DNA of 64,000 bases from Gonium pectorale (GCA_001584585.1 LSYV01000070.1:385453-449452); one strand, 5' to 3'; shown: positions 47,330-60,300, counted from the first letter of the stretch. Translations and numbers: made by a program. Notes: a model not told the origin generated them from the letters alone.

Positions 47330-50300
47330 ATGGATGAAGGATCTGGTGATGAGACGGTTGGGGTGGACGCGCAGGCTGGTGCCATGGCGTTCAGCGTCCT
47401 GCACGAGAAGGCGCTTAGCCAGCAGGTGCGCCTATCAGGGGCCCCGGCGAGGGCAGCCTCCGAGGACAAGACACCCGAACCCGCCCCTTCCGCTTGGTTC
47501 CGCTGGAACCGGTCCAGCGCATCCCCGTCCGCGTCCCCAGGTCGTTCTGGGCTGCTGGTGTCCGACTATGGATTTGCTGGCGCTGGTGAGCGATGACGGA
47601 CAGCTGAGCGTGCACCGACTGGAGTGGCAGAAGCTGTGGGTGGCCTGCCCAGACGCCCCCATCACGGCCCTCTGCTGGCGGCCGGACGGTGAGGGGTCTG
47701 CATATCCGCCTGCGCGTTGGACCTAAGCGAAGTTGCAAGGGGGGCGTTGGCAATCGATGTCAGGAGACTAGCCTCAAGGGCGGGGCAGGGACTGCATCCT
47801 CCTCTCCGCGACCAGACATAACCCTGGGTGCCGAGGAGCAGGACCCGGGCGCTCACATCCCGGCGCCCCAGGTCCCATCCTGCCGACGTTAGCCGGGCGC
47901 GACGCCTTAATTGCGTGATACTCTTCGTCCTCCTGCCCCCCGGCCGATCTGCCACGAGCGTCCCGCGCCCCGGCCCGCGTCCGCGCACCGCGCGCTCTTT
48001 CCCCCCGTCCCCGCCGCCCGTTGCACCCGTCCCCACCCGCGCCCCGCCCGCCCCCCCGCCGGCCAGGCAAGGTCCTGGCCACAGGCCACCGCCACGGCGC
48101 CGTGTCGCTGTACGACGTTGAGGCGTGCGAGCTGTTCCGCACGCTGCGCGCCCACCACGCGGCGCCCATCTGCCACCTCAGCTGGGTGCAGGGCGTGGCG
48201 CCCCACCCCGCCACCGCCACGCCCTCCCTACACCTAGCATACCGCTACCGCCACACGCGCTTCTTCCCCGCGCCGCCGCCGGGGAGGGAGCACGGCGGCG
48301 GCGTCGCGGGCGGAGGCGGAGGCGGAGGCAAGCCGCCGCCGGCCGGCGCGCCCGCCGCTGGGGCGGCGGGGCCTGCCGGCGGCGGGAACGGCGGGAACGG
48401 CGCCGCGCTGCCGCTGTACGACTGGCCGCCGCCGCCCGACTCGTTGGACGTGCTGGTGACCTCGGACAGCTCGGGCGCCGTCTCCATGTCGGCGTGCGGG
48501 GAGGTGCTGGTGGCGGCGCTGCCGTCGCGGGGCCGGGCGGCGGACGCCGGGGGCGCGCCGTCGGCACCGGTGGCGGGGACCTCCTCGTCCTCGCCGGGAG
48601 ACACTGCGCCGCCGGGCTCCCCGCGCGGAGAGCCGCCCGGGGCGCTGCAGACTGTGCTCTCTCGGGACCTTTCCACGCTCCTCGTCCTGTCGCACCCCGC
48701 CGCCAGTGGTACGGCCGGCGACGGGACGTCGCCGTCGCCGGCAGCAGCGGCGGCGGCTGGCGCCGTCGGCGGCGCTGCTGCTGCTGCTGCTGTGCTGAGC
48801 GTGTACGACTGCGGGAAGCTGGGCAGCTGCCAGGCGGAGATTCTGGAGCTGTCGCTGCTGGGTGGCCTGGTGGCGGGGCGGATGGAGGTGGCGACGGCAG
48901 CGCTGGGGACGGCGGCGCGGGCGTGGCGCGCGGCGGCGGCGGAGCTCAGCAAGCGCATGGACGAGCAGCTCCGAGAGGTGCGCAGGTGGCGGCCGTGCCA
49001 CGGGGCGACGGGCAGGAGCGGGGGCGGGGGCGGGGGTTTAGGGGGGACAGGAAAGCCTGGTTCGGGAAGCGGCTGGAAGCCGGATCGGCTGCAGCAGCAT
49101 TGCGGCACCGTTGGTGGGAGGAGCGGGAGGGCCTGGGCTTTAGGGCTCCAGGGCTCAGACGCAGGGATTGGGCCGCTGCTCGATTCGTCACCTAATGTAT
49201 CATCTCGGGGTGAGGAGCGGCTCGCTCCGTGCTGTGCAAAGTCGCCTTGTCGGGAGGCTAAGAGTCGGGTCCCTTGTGCTACCCCGCCCCGTCTTGCCCC
49301 GCCCTGCCTCCGCCGGCCTCAGGCACTGGAGAGCCACGGTCACGACCCGGAGGACATTGTGGGGGAGCTGACGTGCTGCCTGGCGTCGGGTGGGCAGCTG
49401 GCACGGGGGCTGGGGGAGGCGGGAGGTCTGGGGGAGCGCCGGCAGGGGGGCACGGGGCTGCAGCATCACACCTGGGTGGGGTGGCCGTGGGGTTCCGAGG
49501 CTGCCCTGCGTTGAGCAGGGAGCAGGGCCCCCCTTGCGGTCTGGGCCCGAATCCAAAGCCCCAGAGCGCCCGGACCGGAACGTCATATGTACTGGGGACC
49601 TGGGGAGGGCGGTGCTGAGCGGTGCTGCCGCGCCCGGGAGCGCGGGCAGCGCGGTACAGGGGCCAGCGTGGGAGGTGTTGGAGGGCGCGGTCCCGGGGCC
49701 AGCGTGGGAGGTGTTGGAGGGCGCGGTACAGGGGCCAGCGTGGGAGGTGTTGGAGGGCGCGGTCCCGGGGCCAGCGTGGGAGGTGTTGGAGGGCGCGGTA
49801 CAGGGGCTAACGCAGCACTGCACCGCGCGGACCGCGGACGGGGGGACTGGGGGAGCAGCACCGTGCATAATCGGGGGCGGGGAAGGCCAATGCGCCGTGC
49901 TGCTGGCGGTCCAGGGTGGTTCCGTTTGCCACTAAACGGCGATAACGCAAGGAGATGGGCCCGCATAGGGTCCGGCATGGTGGAGCAGCCGCTATCACGG
50001 CGCAATGCGCGCGAGGGCGGAGCTACTCTACATGCCGACCCCGCCTGACACATGGCAACAGCTTCCTCTCGCTTGGATTGGTTGTCTGCGCCACATTCAT
50101 GGCGTCGTGGGTGCACCGGGGCCTCTGCCCAAAGTTGCTTTGGTTCCATGCTCTCGTAATCGCATCGCTTCGCCCCGCGGCCCCGCCTCCCTCCGCCCCC
50201 GCTACATCAGGCCACGTCAGCGCCCCGCTGCAGTCCTTCCTGACCAGCACCCTCACGGAGCCGGGGCTCAGGCGGCTGGCCAAGACGGTTGACTCGGCCC

Positions 50301-53300
50301 TGCAGCAGGTGGGGGCGCAGAGGGGCGGGCGGGTTGCTTTGGGAGGGACTTAGGTAGGGTTTTTGGGTTTAGTGTTTAAGGTTCGGGGGGGGTGGACGCG
50401 GGCGGGTTGCTAGGGCGGGGAGAGGAACCCGCCGTCCTCAGGGGCGGCTGCACTCCCCACAACCACTGCGACTAGCCCCGTGCTTTAGCCAACACAGCGT
50501 TGAGGTGCACACGGGGGCTCTGTGCCGCATGCTTCGAGGCACTGTTGGCGCTCTGCGCCGCTGCAGACCCTCCCGCAGCCCCAAGTGCTTGGACGTATCA
50601 TACCGTCGCGGGAGTGTTCGTCCGGGCGATTCATTGCTAGGCAGTTGCCTCGGGACCTGCTCATGCCGCTGCACAGACGCAAATGCGTGAGCGCACTGGG
50701 CTGCGGCAAAGCCCCCTCGCACGACCCGCCGCCGCAGGTGTCGCAGCAGCTGCTGGAGGGGGTGCTGCCCGCGCTGCAGCTGGTGGCGTTCGTTGTGGGG
50801 GAGCTGCGGGGCAGGGCGCGCGCCGCGGACATCACGCAGACGCTGGGCCTTCAGGTGGGCCTGAGCTGGCTGGGGCGGCGGCGGTGGCGGGGCGGGGTTG
50901 AGGCTGAGAATGGGACTGAGACGGACCCGCGGGTCGGTTCCATGGCGTGGGACCACAGGCGGCATCCGCGCCTCCTTGGGGGCGCTCGCGCGGCCCAGAT
51001 GCCTGGGCCTGAGGGCGCGTCGTGTCATGCTCCATGCCGTACCATATCGTACCTTATCGTGCCCAACAGTTGGCGGGGTGGGGGAGCGGGCCCGCATGGA
51101 AGCCCTCGCATCAACACCGTTGGCGCACCGTCCCTCGCTGCGTGCCGACAGGAGCGCGCCGTGGCGCTGGCCGAGGTTGAGGCCGCCAAGGCGCTGGTGG
51201 GCACCGAGTCGCTCCGTCAGCTGGTGACGCGGGTGGCGGCGCAGTACCGGGTGTTCTTCACTTGGCTGCTCAAGACGCTGCAGGTGCTCGTGCGCTGTCG
51301 CTGTTGGGTGGGGATGGGGATGGGGCACGCGGGCGCGGGGCCTGGCTGTAGGGCGGAGCGCCGGACCTGAACCTAGAGGCAGGGGAAAGGAGGCCACGCC
51401 GGGGGAAAGTGGGCGGTACGGGTGACCGCTGTCGCGACGCTGCGGGCGGGCGCCGTCCCGTCGGGTGGGAGGAAACCCACATGTGAATGCGTACCGTATG
51501 TGTTCAGCGAGGAAAGCGCCCCAGCTTGGCCGGAGGCAGATCTGCCCGGTTGTTGTCCATTCATTGATGCTTTCGTCTACATACTCACCTGCATGGGGAA
51601 GACAAGATCGCCAGTACCTTGCCCCTCACACGTCGCCCGCTTCCGCTCCCCGCCACCGCATCCCGTCCTCCCTCCCTACCTACCTTCCGCCACGTCAGAG
51701 CCTGGAGGAGCCCCGGGCTGAGGGCGACGACCCGCCGGTCCCCGGCGCCGCCTCCTCCGGCTCCCTGGCGGGCGTGCCCGTGTGCGTGCCCACGCTGCTG
51801 GACTTCCTGTCCGAGGGCGGCCAGTTCGGCAGCGACGCGGTGGCGCGCGATCTGGACGCCTCCGCCTCCACTCTTGGCCTGCCCGTCGGCAGCTCCCGCT
51901 TCCCCGAGCCGCTCGCGCAGCACCTGCGCGCGCTGCAGGAGGTGGCCTTTCCCTGGCCGGCAGAGGAGGATTACGAGCAGCGCCGGCGGTCCAAGGAGGA
52001 GGGCACGGACGCCGGCGGCGCCGCCGGCGCCGGCGGCAGCGGAGGCAGCGGGAGCAGCTGGCTTGACAGGCCGCTGCAGCGGCAGCTGGCGGTGCTGGCG
52101 GAGCTGTGCCGCGGCGCGTTCGGGCGGCTGCAGCGGGACGTGTCGCCCACGCTGCGGCTGCTGGCGAGGGTGAGGATGCGGCCGGGGTGTGAGGGACCGG
52201 GCGGTGCCGACGCCCTGCAGGTGTGGTGGCAGCATAGCAGCGTGCCCGTGGCTTACTAGCAAGCAAGCAAACACGTCCTGGCCAGCAGCCCCACGCTGGG
52301 CGCATGCTGGTGACGAGTCGGGAACAGCTCCTGGCGGCACTTGCGCCCTCAAGCTGGGGTGCAGAGCGTGTTAACGGTACCCATATGCAGCCCGGGGCAG
52401 CCCTGTCAGGCTTCCGTGCGCGGCCTGTCCCAATACCGTGCTCCTCTAACCGCACCGCCCCACCCCCGGAGCAGGTGCCGCTGCTGCCTCCGGAGGCCGC
52501 CGCTCCGCAGTGGGGCCCGCGGCCCGGCACGCCATCGCCCCCCGCGCCCCCCTCGCCCGGCGCCGCCATGGCGCTGCAGCTGCCGCAGCTGCGGACCGAG
52601 CCGGCCTCGGGGCAGCCCGCGCTGCTGGCGTGCGTCTGCGCCACGCCGCCCGCTGCCGCCGCGGGGTGCGGCGGCGGCGGAGAGGTGGTGCTGCTGATGC
52701 GGCTGGACGCGGGGCCGCAGCGGCGCAGCCACTTGCAGGTGAGAGGGGGCGAGCGGACGGGAGTGTTCAAGGGGGGTGAGGGTGGAAGGAAGGTTGCAGT
52801 GGGCAGGGGGCGCAAGCAGCAGTATGGTGGATGATAGCTTGATGGGGTCATGCAAGCTGAAGTCTTTCCGTCCTCCTCATGCGTGTGCGCTGTGCCCTGG
52901 TGGGTTTGTACTGCCACCCACCCACCCACCCACCCTCCCTCTCACCCACCCACCAGGCCTGCCTGCTGGCGCTACCGGAGGGCGTGCGGGTGCTGGGCCT
53001 GGCCTTCTACCGCTCCGCGCAGCTGGCGCTGCTGGTAGGGCCGCCCGAGGCGGAGACCGACCCGCGGGTCATCAGCTCCGGCGGCGGCCACCAGGGCGCA
53101 GAGCGGCGGGCTGGTGGCGGCGGCGGCGGCGCGGCGGCGGAGGCGGCGCTGGTGCTGGTGCCCACGCAGGACATGCCCATGTGTGACCTGGGTGGCGGCG
53201 GCGGCGAGGCGGGCGCCGGCTTGACGGCGCTGGGGACCGGCAACGTGGTGCAGGTGGGTCGCGTCGCGAGAGGTGGGGACGGGGGAAATGGAATGACTTG

Positions 53301-53781
53301 CAACCTTGCGCCCCAGCTGCCATGGCATAGGATCGTCTGGTTAAAACGTGACGCGGCCTCCTCATGCTCGTGTGTTTTTCCTTTCCTGACCCCCTCTTCG
53401 CTTCCATCCCCTGTAACACACCAACACCGCCACGCGGCAGCGGCTCACCCACTCCCCTACCACCGTGCACCACAGGCATGTGCGGCGCGTGGCGCGGTGG
53501 TGCGCTGGCCGGTGCCCGGCTGCCGGCTGCGGCGGCCCGCGCCCGGCAGCGGCCGCTGGCAGGCGCCGCTGCTTGTGAGCGGACCGCGCGGGCTGGCGGC
53601 GGCCTTCACGGACGGCTCGCGGGCGCTGATGCTGGACCTGGAGGAGGACGAGGAGGGGGAGGAGGCGGAGGAGGGGGCAGGGGGCGAGGGGGAGGAGGAG
53701 GACGAGGAGGAGGAGGACGCGGGCGGCGGCAGCAACGGTGCCGCCGGGGCGCACGACATGGACCAGGACGGCGGGGACTGA
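47330..53781 (+). CDS. APC4: Anaphase-promoting complex subunit 4
   Basis: Eleven exons, all in phase: 47330-47425, 47541-47688, 48067-48977, 49323-49389, 50211-50308, 50738-50854, 51152-51283, 51699-52169, 52475-52738, 52957-53253, 53476-53781; about 968 residues. APC4 is a scaffold subunit of the APC/C ubiquitin ligase, which drives mitotic exit. The N-terminal WD40-like part is typical: CPTMDLLALVSDDGQLSVHR, LCWRPDGKVLATGHRHGAVS and LYDVEACELFRTLRAHH. The APC4 long helical domain follows from exon 3 to exon 7 (LQSFLTSTLTEPGLRRLAKT, VVGELRGRARAADITQ, VAAQYRVFFTWLLKTLQ). It is longer than typical homologues (about 800) because of Gly/Ala/Pro-rich insertions within exons 3, 8 and 9. The protein ends in a strongly acidic Glu/Asp tail then HDMDQDGGD. 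The nuclear location is known for the family. Confidence 0.93.
49649..49806. repeat. 36-bp minisatellite in APC4 intron 4
   Basis: About four and a half copies of a unit beginning ggccagcgtgggaggtgttg; alternate copies end in gcggtacag and gcggtcccg, giving a 72-bp higher-order period. The unit is a multiple of three, so the intron stays open in several frames; this is not evidence of coding. Confidence 0.85.
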
Positions 53782-55196
53782 TGGTGGGGACGTGTGCCCG
53801 ATGCTGTCACTCGGTCGAGCTCGCGTTGGGGGCAGTGCCTGGTACTGCTACGTTTGAAGCACCCGCCGTGGCTGCGTCCTAGATTGCGAGAGGTGTGCGC
53901 GTGGCCCAGGAGCTACATGGTGGTCAGCGACGGATGGCGCCGACAAAAGGCCTAGCCCACGTCCCGTCAACGTCCCAAGCACCGACACGTCTCCACCTGC
54001 GCAGCACGCAGCGGTCGGCAGCTGCCCGCTAGGCCTTTGTCTCACTGCTTGTTTGTCTACTGCGTTTGCAACTCTGCTTCACGCCCGCTGTCCGCACTTC
54101 CAGCACACAGCATCTGTGAGTGACGCTCGGCCCTCCCTAGTCGCGCATGGCGCATCGCGCGGCCAGGTGTACGGCAGCCGCCTGGGACATGAGCACCGTC
54201 GGGCGAGCTCGACCTCCACAGGAGGGTAGCGGAACCGGTTGGCCAGCCAGCCACTCGCCGCGTTAGCTACTCGCCGCACCGTGGCACGACCTGAACAGGG
54301 AGGAGTGGTCGTATCGCCCGCAACACCACATTGGCTTGACCCGGCCTACTACCACCCCTAAAAGGGGACTCGGAGCGGATTCCCGCGCCGACGCACTGCC
54401 AAATTACTCGCTCTCATTTCTCTCCGGGGCGAGCTCCCGCCGCATTCAGACTGGACCCCCCTCGCATGCAGGGGCAAGTACTCCGAGGCCCTGGCGCCCT
54501 GGCACGCGTGCGGGGCATTCGCAAAGATAATAGCCACAGCCGTAGATACTGCCGGGAGGTGCGGCAGCGGTGACCCCATTGCCTTACACAAAACATGGAC
54601 AGTCAACCCGCTGAAAGGACTCAGCGCGCATTCCCGCGCCGCGCCGACCGCTCCATTAGCTCCTATTCTCTGCAGGGCACCCTAGCGCCTGATCCGCACA
54701 GACAAAGCCCCGCTGGAAGGCAGGCGAAAGCACCCCACACAGGCACCCGTTTGCTTCTGAAACCCCAAACCTTGCGTGAGCCGAGCCGCACAGGCGCCCT
54801 ATCTCTACCGACAACGCGCGGTACTATCTCGCGTGCCTTGCACATTCATGCACCAGCAGTTGGCCGTCAGCACAGCCATGGCCGGCGGGGGGCGTGTGGG
54901 GCGGGGACGTGGCTTGCAGCCCGACTGACCTTAACGGTGCGCTGGGGGAGGCCCAGTAGGGGACTAGACGTAGGCACCCGCGGGTGAAACAAGACAGAAA
55001 CAGGGAAGGCAACCTCTACAGCTGTACATCTGTACACACCCGAAATTGCAGTACCGGTAGAGCGTTTCCAACGGTCATGATGGGACAGTCAAAGGCCTTG
55101 GGGCAGCGATGTACAGAATGAGGGCGGGTTGGGGGGCGTTACGGTAGCCAACGAAGTTTCTGCGTTGGGTGGGGACCCGGGGTCCCTTGAGGCTTT
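53782..55196. other. APC4 3' flank
   Basis: No gene is supported. 53782-54600 is the source (or partner) of a decayed copy at 56284-57200; for example gtgacgctcggccctc and gcgagctcgacctccac occur in both. No TGTAA close to the stop was seen. Confidence 0.5.
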
Positions 55197-55250
55197 GGTC
55201 CGTCCATGCCCCCCCCCCGGCTTTGACGGACGTGTAACCTGTAATCTGTC
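55197..55250 (-). repeat. Solo MITE arm
   Basis: The sequence cgtccatgcc...ggctttgacggacgtgtaac is the reverse complement of the left arm of the element in the PANC intron with few differences. No facing arm was found nearby. Confidence 0.6.
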
Positions 55251-55568
55251 AAGCCTGGTGACTCGAGGAGCGACTCGAGGAGCGCAGTGCAGGGCTGCCG
55301 CGGGAGTGGGGCTAGTGTGGCCCGGGGGCCCGAGGGCACGGGATTGGTGCTACCGCAGGTGCGGAACGTGCGTGTCGGCCTCAATGTCACAGAAGAAAAA
55401 ATGTCCATGGGCGGTGCAGTGCGGTCCTTTCACCGCCGTGATCGCGTCTTGCGGAGTTGAGGTCCAACTCTTCTTGTCCGCATGCTCACTACGCCTGTTA
55501 GGCCCTGTTCCAAAGCAGCAGCTTCCTTGCTAGGCTTTGTGGCCAGTGCAAGCTGAATGGCTAGATGT

Positions 55569-56283
55569 GGTTGCGCTTTGGTTGCCTGGTTCCTTACTCC
55601 CCCTGCTTCGTCCCGTGGACCACTCCCTCCTCCGCCCCCTCCGCACCATGCCAGGTCAGCGCCCCGCTGCAGTCCTTCCTGACCAGCACCCTCGCGGAGC
55701 CGGGGCAGGGTGCACGCCGCGGGCATGACGCTGACGGAGGCGGTCCCATGCTGGCCGGCGCAGCGGCAAGGGCGGGCCGGAGGTGAGCCTGAGGGTGGGG
55801 CTGAGCGTAGGGCTAAGACGGACCCGCGGGTCGGTCCATGCGCACGGGACTACAGGCGGCGTCCGCCCTTCGTGCAGCATTGCAGGTGGCTGACAATGTC
55901 CACTTGTCTGGGTCCGTGGGCACGTCGTCTTTTAGCCGCGTGCCGTACGCATGCAGCGCCCTTCGCGGCAGTGGGCAGGGTGGGGGACCGGGCCCGCGTG
56001 GAAGCCCTCGCATCAACAGCGCTGGCGCACCGCCCCTCGCGGCCAGCCCACAGGAGCGCGCCGGCGCGCTGGCCGAAGTAGAGGCCGCCAAGGCGCTGGT
56101 GGGCACCGAGTCGCTCCGTCAGCTGGTGACGCGGTGGCGGCGCAGTACCGGGTGACACTGTTGAAAACCGGTGGATGCGTTCGTGTGGAATAAGCCGTGA
56201 GAGGACGAGGGGAGGACGCTGGCGGCGGGAGCAACGGGGCCGCAGGGGGGGAGCACGACATGGACCGGGGCGGAGGGGACTGA
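55569..56283 (+). pseudogene. Partial duplicate of APC4 (exons 5-7 and 3' end), decayed
   Basis: Fragments occur in APC4 order. An exon-5-like piece is at about 55658-55711 (SAPLQSFLTSTLAEPG). A short exon-6-like remnant (caggtg...ggcctgag...gacggacccgcgggtcgg, matching intron-6 DNA at 50855-50940) follows. An exon-7-like piece is at 56051-56150 (ERAGALAEVEAAKALVGTES then RQLVTR), which loses frame at the end. Then come the last codons of exon 11 (about 56205-56283: NGAAGGEHDMDRGGGD and stop). Most of exons 8-11 is deleted. The copy continues into duplicated 3' flank to about 57200. It cannot encode a working APC4. Confidence 0.8.
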
Positions 56284-57346
56284 CGGTGGGGACCGAGGGG
56301 TCTGATGGTGTCGTTTGGTGGTTTGGTGGTGAAACTGGGGGCACCCCTGGTGCAGCTACCGTACTTGGGGGCACCTGCCGTGATTGCGTCCTGAGTTGCG
56401 AGGCGTGTGCGTGCCGACCCAGGAGCTACATGGTGGTCAGCGACGGACGGCGCAGACAAGAGGCCTGGCCCATGTCCTGAGCACTCGCATACCCCGCCTG
56501 CGCAGCACATAGCAGTCGGCAGCTGCCGGGTAGGTAGGCGGCTCGCTTCTTGTGTGCCTAGTTTGTACCTATGCTCCAAGCACGCTGGTTCGCAACTCCA
56601 GCACACAGCAGACCTCCAGTACACAGCAGACTGCGAGTGACGCTCGGCCCTCACGGCCCTCCTAGTCGCGCATAGCGCCTAGTCGCGCGGTCCGGGCGTA
56701 CGGCAGCCGTCTGAGACGTGAGTACCATTAGGCATCGAAGCGCGAGCTCGACCTCCACGGTCGGGGAACCGCTCGCTCACCGACCGCCGGAGGGCAACAG
56801 ATCGGCCAGCCACTCATTCGCCGCAATGCCGAACAGGACGGAGATGCCGTACCGGCCAACAGCACCACAGCGGCTCGATCCAAAGCCTTCCGAAAATGCC
56901 TGTTAATACACTGCCGAATCATAAATGCCATTTCTCTCCAGGGCCAGCTCCCGCCTGGTCCGCCCAGACTGGGTCCCGCTTGTGTGCGGGCGCAACTCCC
57001 CCACACATGCGCGAGTTGAGCCGCGCTGGCGCCCCTATCGACCCAACCTCTTATCGACGGCACGGTCTTCGGGCGGCGCGTGCGTGTGTTTCGGTTTCAT
57101 AGCAAACGCGCGAGGACCTGGCGTCCTGGTACGCGCAAGGGGGACTCGCAAAGATCACAGCTATCACAGCCACAGCCGTAGATGCGGCAGCGGGGGTTGG
57201 GGGGGGGGGGGGCAGGCCCGGTACCTAAATCGAGAGCATTTCATGTACATACCATGTAAGTGGACACAGCGCCAAGGTTGGTCGTCAAGGGTGCCGCGCT
57301 GTGAACGAGCACGCAGCGGGCCCGCTCAGTGAAAGGTGGAGGACGG
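56284..57346. other. Duplicated APC4 3' flank and DHHC gene 3' flank
   Basis: 56284-57200 corresponds to 53782-54590 with insertions and deletions. The remainder is the 3' flank of the DHHC gene. No gene is seen. Confidence 0.55.
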
Positions 57347-60300
57347 CTACCGCACCTTCTTGGACCGAGCGCCGCTGCCTTTCCGGCCCGCGCCTGCGTC
57401 CTGGCCCCCAGCCGCCTGCCGGCCCGCGGCACCACCGCCGCCGCCCGAACCCGTTGCCACCCCCACTGCCGGCGCCGCGCCGCCAGCCGCCGCCGCCGCC
57501 CTCCGCGTGGCGCGCTGGAAGTGCAGCTCCGGCAGGAACACCTCGGACGCGTTGGCCCAGAAGCCCTTGTGGTAGATGTTGCGGGGGAGCTCCACGGAGA
57601 CGCGCCGCCGCTTGGGCTTGGCCGCCGCTGCGCCGCCACCGTCGCCGCCACCGCCGCCAAACGTCCTGCTCCACCACGTCCCCTTTACGGCGGCGCCGCC
57701 TCCCGAGCTTGCCGCTGGCCCACCAGCGCGCCCCTCCCCGTCCACGCTCCCCGGCCCTGCTCGCCGGTCCCCTTCCCCTCTCCCCTTGGCGGCCTCCAGC
57801 TTCGCGCCCTCCGCCTCCGGCTCCGCGGCCCCGCCCTCCACCAGCTTCACCAGCTCTTCCGCCTCGGCCCTCCGCAGCAGCTCCGAGTGCAAATCGCGCC
57901 ACTTCCACACCTGCGGGGCGGGTGCGCACACGAGTCATAGAGAGAGGGTCGCCCATTATTTTAGGTAAGACTCTGAATTTGGCTACTATTTACAGCCGGA
58001 CTACACATAAAGCAGAGGCGAGACCCTCGGCAGACTGCTCACACGCTTCTTCAACGCTTTGGGCAGAAGCCCCCGCCCCCCGCGCGCGCACACACACACC
58101 TCGTACTGTGTACGGCCGATGGCGATCAGGTATATCTGGTACGACAGGAAGGCCGTCGTGAGGAGCGTGGCCACACCCATGAACAGCGCCATGGCCACTC
58201 CCAGTGGGTAGAAGATGATCAGCCACTCGGCCATCCTGCGGGGTGTTTGTGGGCGGGCCCACTCGGCCAGTCAGGCAAATTACCCAGCAAGGGCAGCTGG
58301 TTGGCAATAGCTGCAACATGACGCCTTTCGGGGGATATGCCTGCAGAAGGGCATTTTTCGAGTCGATAGACTAGTAGTAGTTTTGGACCGTCCAAGGTGG
58401 GGCCCCTCCCTAAGCGGGTGCCCCTCCCCCGCGCATGCGAATGGCAACCCCAGCCACGAGCGCTGCGGCACACACGCGACCGCCTCCCCCCCACACACAC
58501 CCCACACACGGACGGACGGACGCTGCCCGCCCACCCGGCCCCACATTCGCCCCCTACGCGGACGCTACCCCTCCTTCCCTCCCTTCACCCGGCCGTCACC
58601 GCCACAGCCACAGCCGCCACATTGTCGCACTCACTTTCCGGGCAGGCGCGTAAGGGGCACCACCTGCCCCGTCCGGTAGTTGACCAGCTTGACCTCGAAC
58701 AGCCCGCGCGCCTGCATCTCGCCGCCCAGGATGAGCCCCGCCAGCAGCGCCCCGTACGCGCACATGGCGGTGTTGGCGAGCAGGAAGGCCAGGAAGAGGC
58801 GGATGTTGTTGTAGCCGACGCAGTTGTTGATCCACTGGCAGTGGTGGTCGTGGCGACCCACGCACCTGTGCGGCCGGGGCGGGGCGGGGCGGGGGCATGC
58901 GGGGTGGGTGAGGGGGCGAGAGGGCGGGGGGGGGCGGGGTTCGGCTCGGGCGGGGCTCTGTTATGCGTGTACTCGCTCCCGTGGTGCTGCTGTACGGTAG
59001 ACTCACAAGCAAAACGAACCATGCACCATACCAGCCTTTAGCAAAACACACCGTCTTCCCATCACCCAACCTCCCGCTCCCCGCCCCGCACACCGTGCGA
59101 CCCGTTCTCGGATCCTTCCCAAGTCGTTCCCTCCCTCCCTCTCTGCCCCCCGCCCTCCGTCCTCCCGGAGTCCCACGCCCAACGCCGCCCCGCCGCCCGC
59201 CGCCCGCCGCCCGCCGCCCGCCGCCCGCCGCCCGCCGCCGCCCCGCTCGCCTGTTGCAAACGCGGCAGTGCTTGGAGCGGGCCGGCCGCTGCAGCCCGCA
59301 CGTTTCGCACTCCTTGGGCGGGAAGATGGCGCCGTCCAGCGGGTACAGCGCGTGCCAGGCGGGCAGCTGCTCGCGGCGCACAGTGCCAGGGTCGGAGGCG
59401 CAGGCGGCCACGAAGAGCGCCAGGCTCAGCAGCACGGAGGCGCTGCCCGTCAGGCTGCGTGGGTGTAGGTGTGCGAGTTGGGCGCGGGTGCGCGGGGGTA
59501 AGAGAAAGGAGGAGTGGGTGGGTGGGTGGGAAGAGCCAGATGTTGGTGGGGGGTGCAGCGGTGGCGGCTGAGGGCTGAGGGGCTGGAGGCGACAGGGGGT
59601 GGCGGGTGCAGGCTGGGGAGGTGCAACTGCTGTGTCGCAGATCGGGCCGTGTGTGTGGGGCCCAGGGCGGGGCTGGGGCGGAGGGAGACAGAAGCTGTGG
59701 GCGCGGGTGCGGGACTGCGGCTGCGGCTGCGGCGGAGCACGCGGACCCGGGATCCGCCCTCCGCCCACCGTGCCCAGATGCGGGCACCCATAGTGCGTCC
59801 GCGTGCAGCGCCCAACTTAACGTGGCTGCTGCCACTCCCCGCCCTCGCAACTATGCGGGTTCGCCAACTTCAGGCGTCCCTGGCCCCGGCCGGGGGCACC
59901 CACATGTGGCCCTCGTCCACCCAGGCGTTGGGCAGCAGCGAGAACAGGTTGGTCCAGTAGATGTAGAAGCCTCCCAGCACCATGGCCAGGTAGGCGATCT
60001 GGGTGGGGGCGGCGGAGCGCGGTAGGTGTGGAGGCCCAGAAAAAGGTGAGGGGAGACGGAGGCGAAGAGGGAGGTCAAGAGGCAGATTGCGGGGCTTTGC
60101 AAGAAGAGGGTGGGCACGTTCACAGCCTCGCAGGGAGCGGGGGGAGGCCGGCAGAATCCAGACAGGCGGCCGCTGGTTAGCCCGCAGATGTGAGTGTTGG
60201 GGCTCGGTTGCGTGGGTGTCCCACTGATTGAGTATGTCGCTATCTGAACCCACCCGCTAGGGAACGCGCTTCCCGCGGCACGCGCTGCCCGCGGCACGCG

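Noticed and set aside
48067..48977. Reading the Gly/Pro-rich part of APC4 exon 3 as a retained intron
   Set aside because: The frame is open throughout, and the exon ends with typical APC4 sequence (LSKRMDEQLRE) joined in phase to the next exon; an internal intron is possible but not required.
49390..50149. Open frames across the 36-bp repeat in the APC4 intron, on both strands
   Set aside because: They follow from a repeat unit divisible by three; the flanking exons splice in phase without them.
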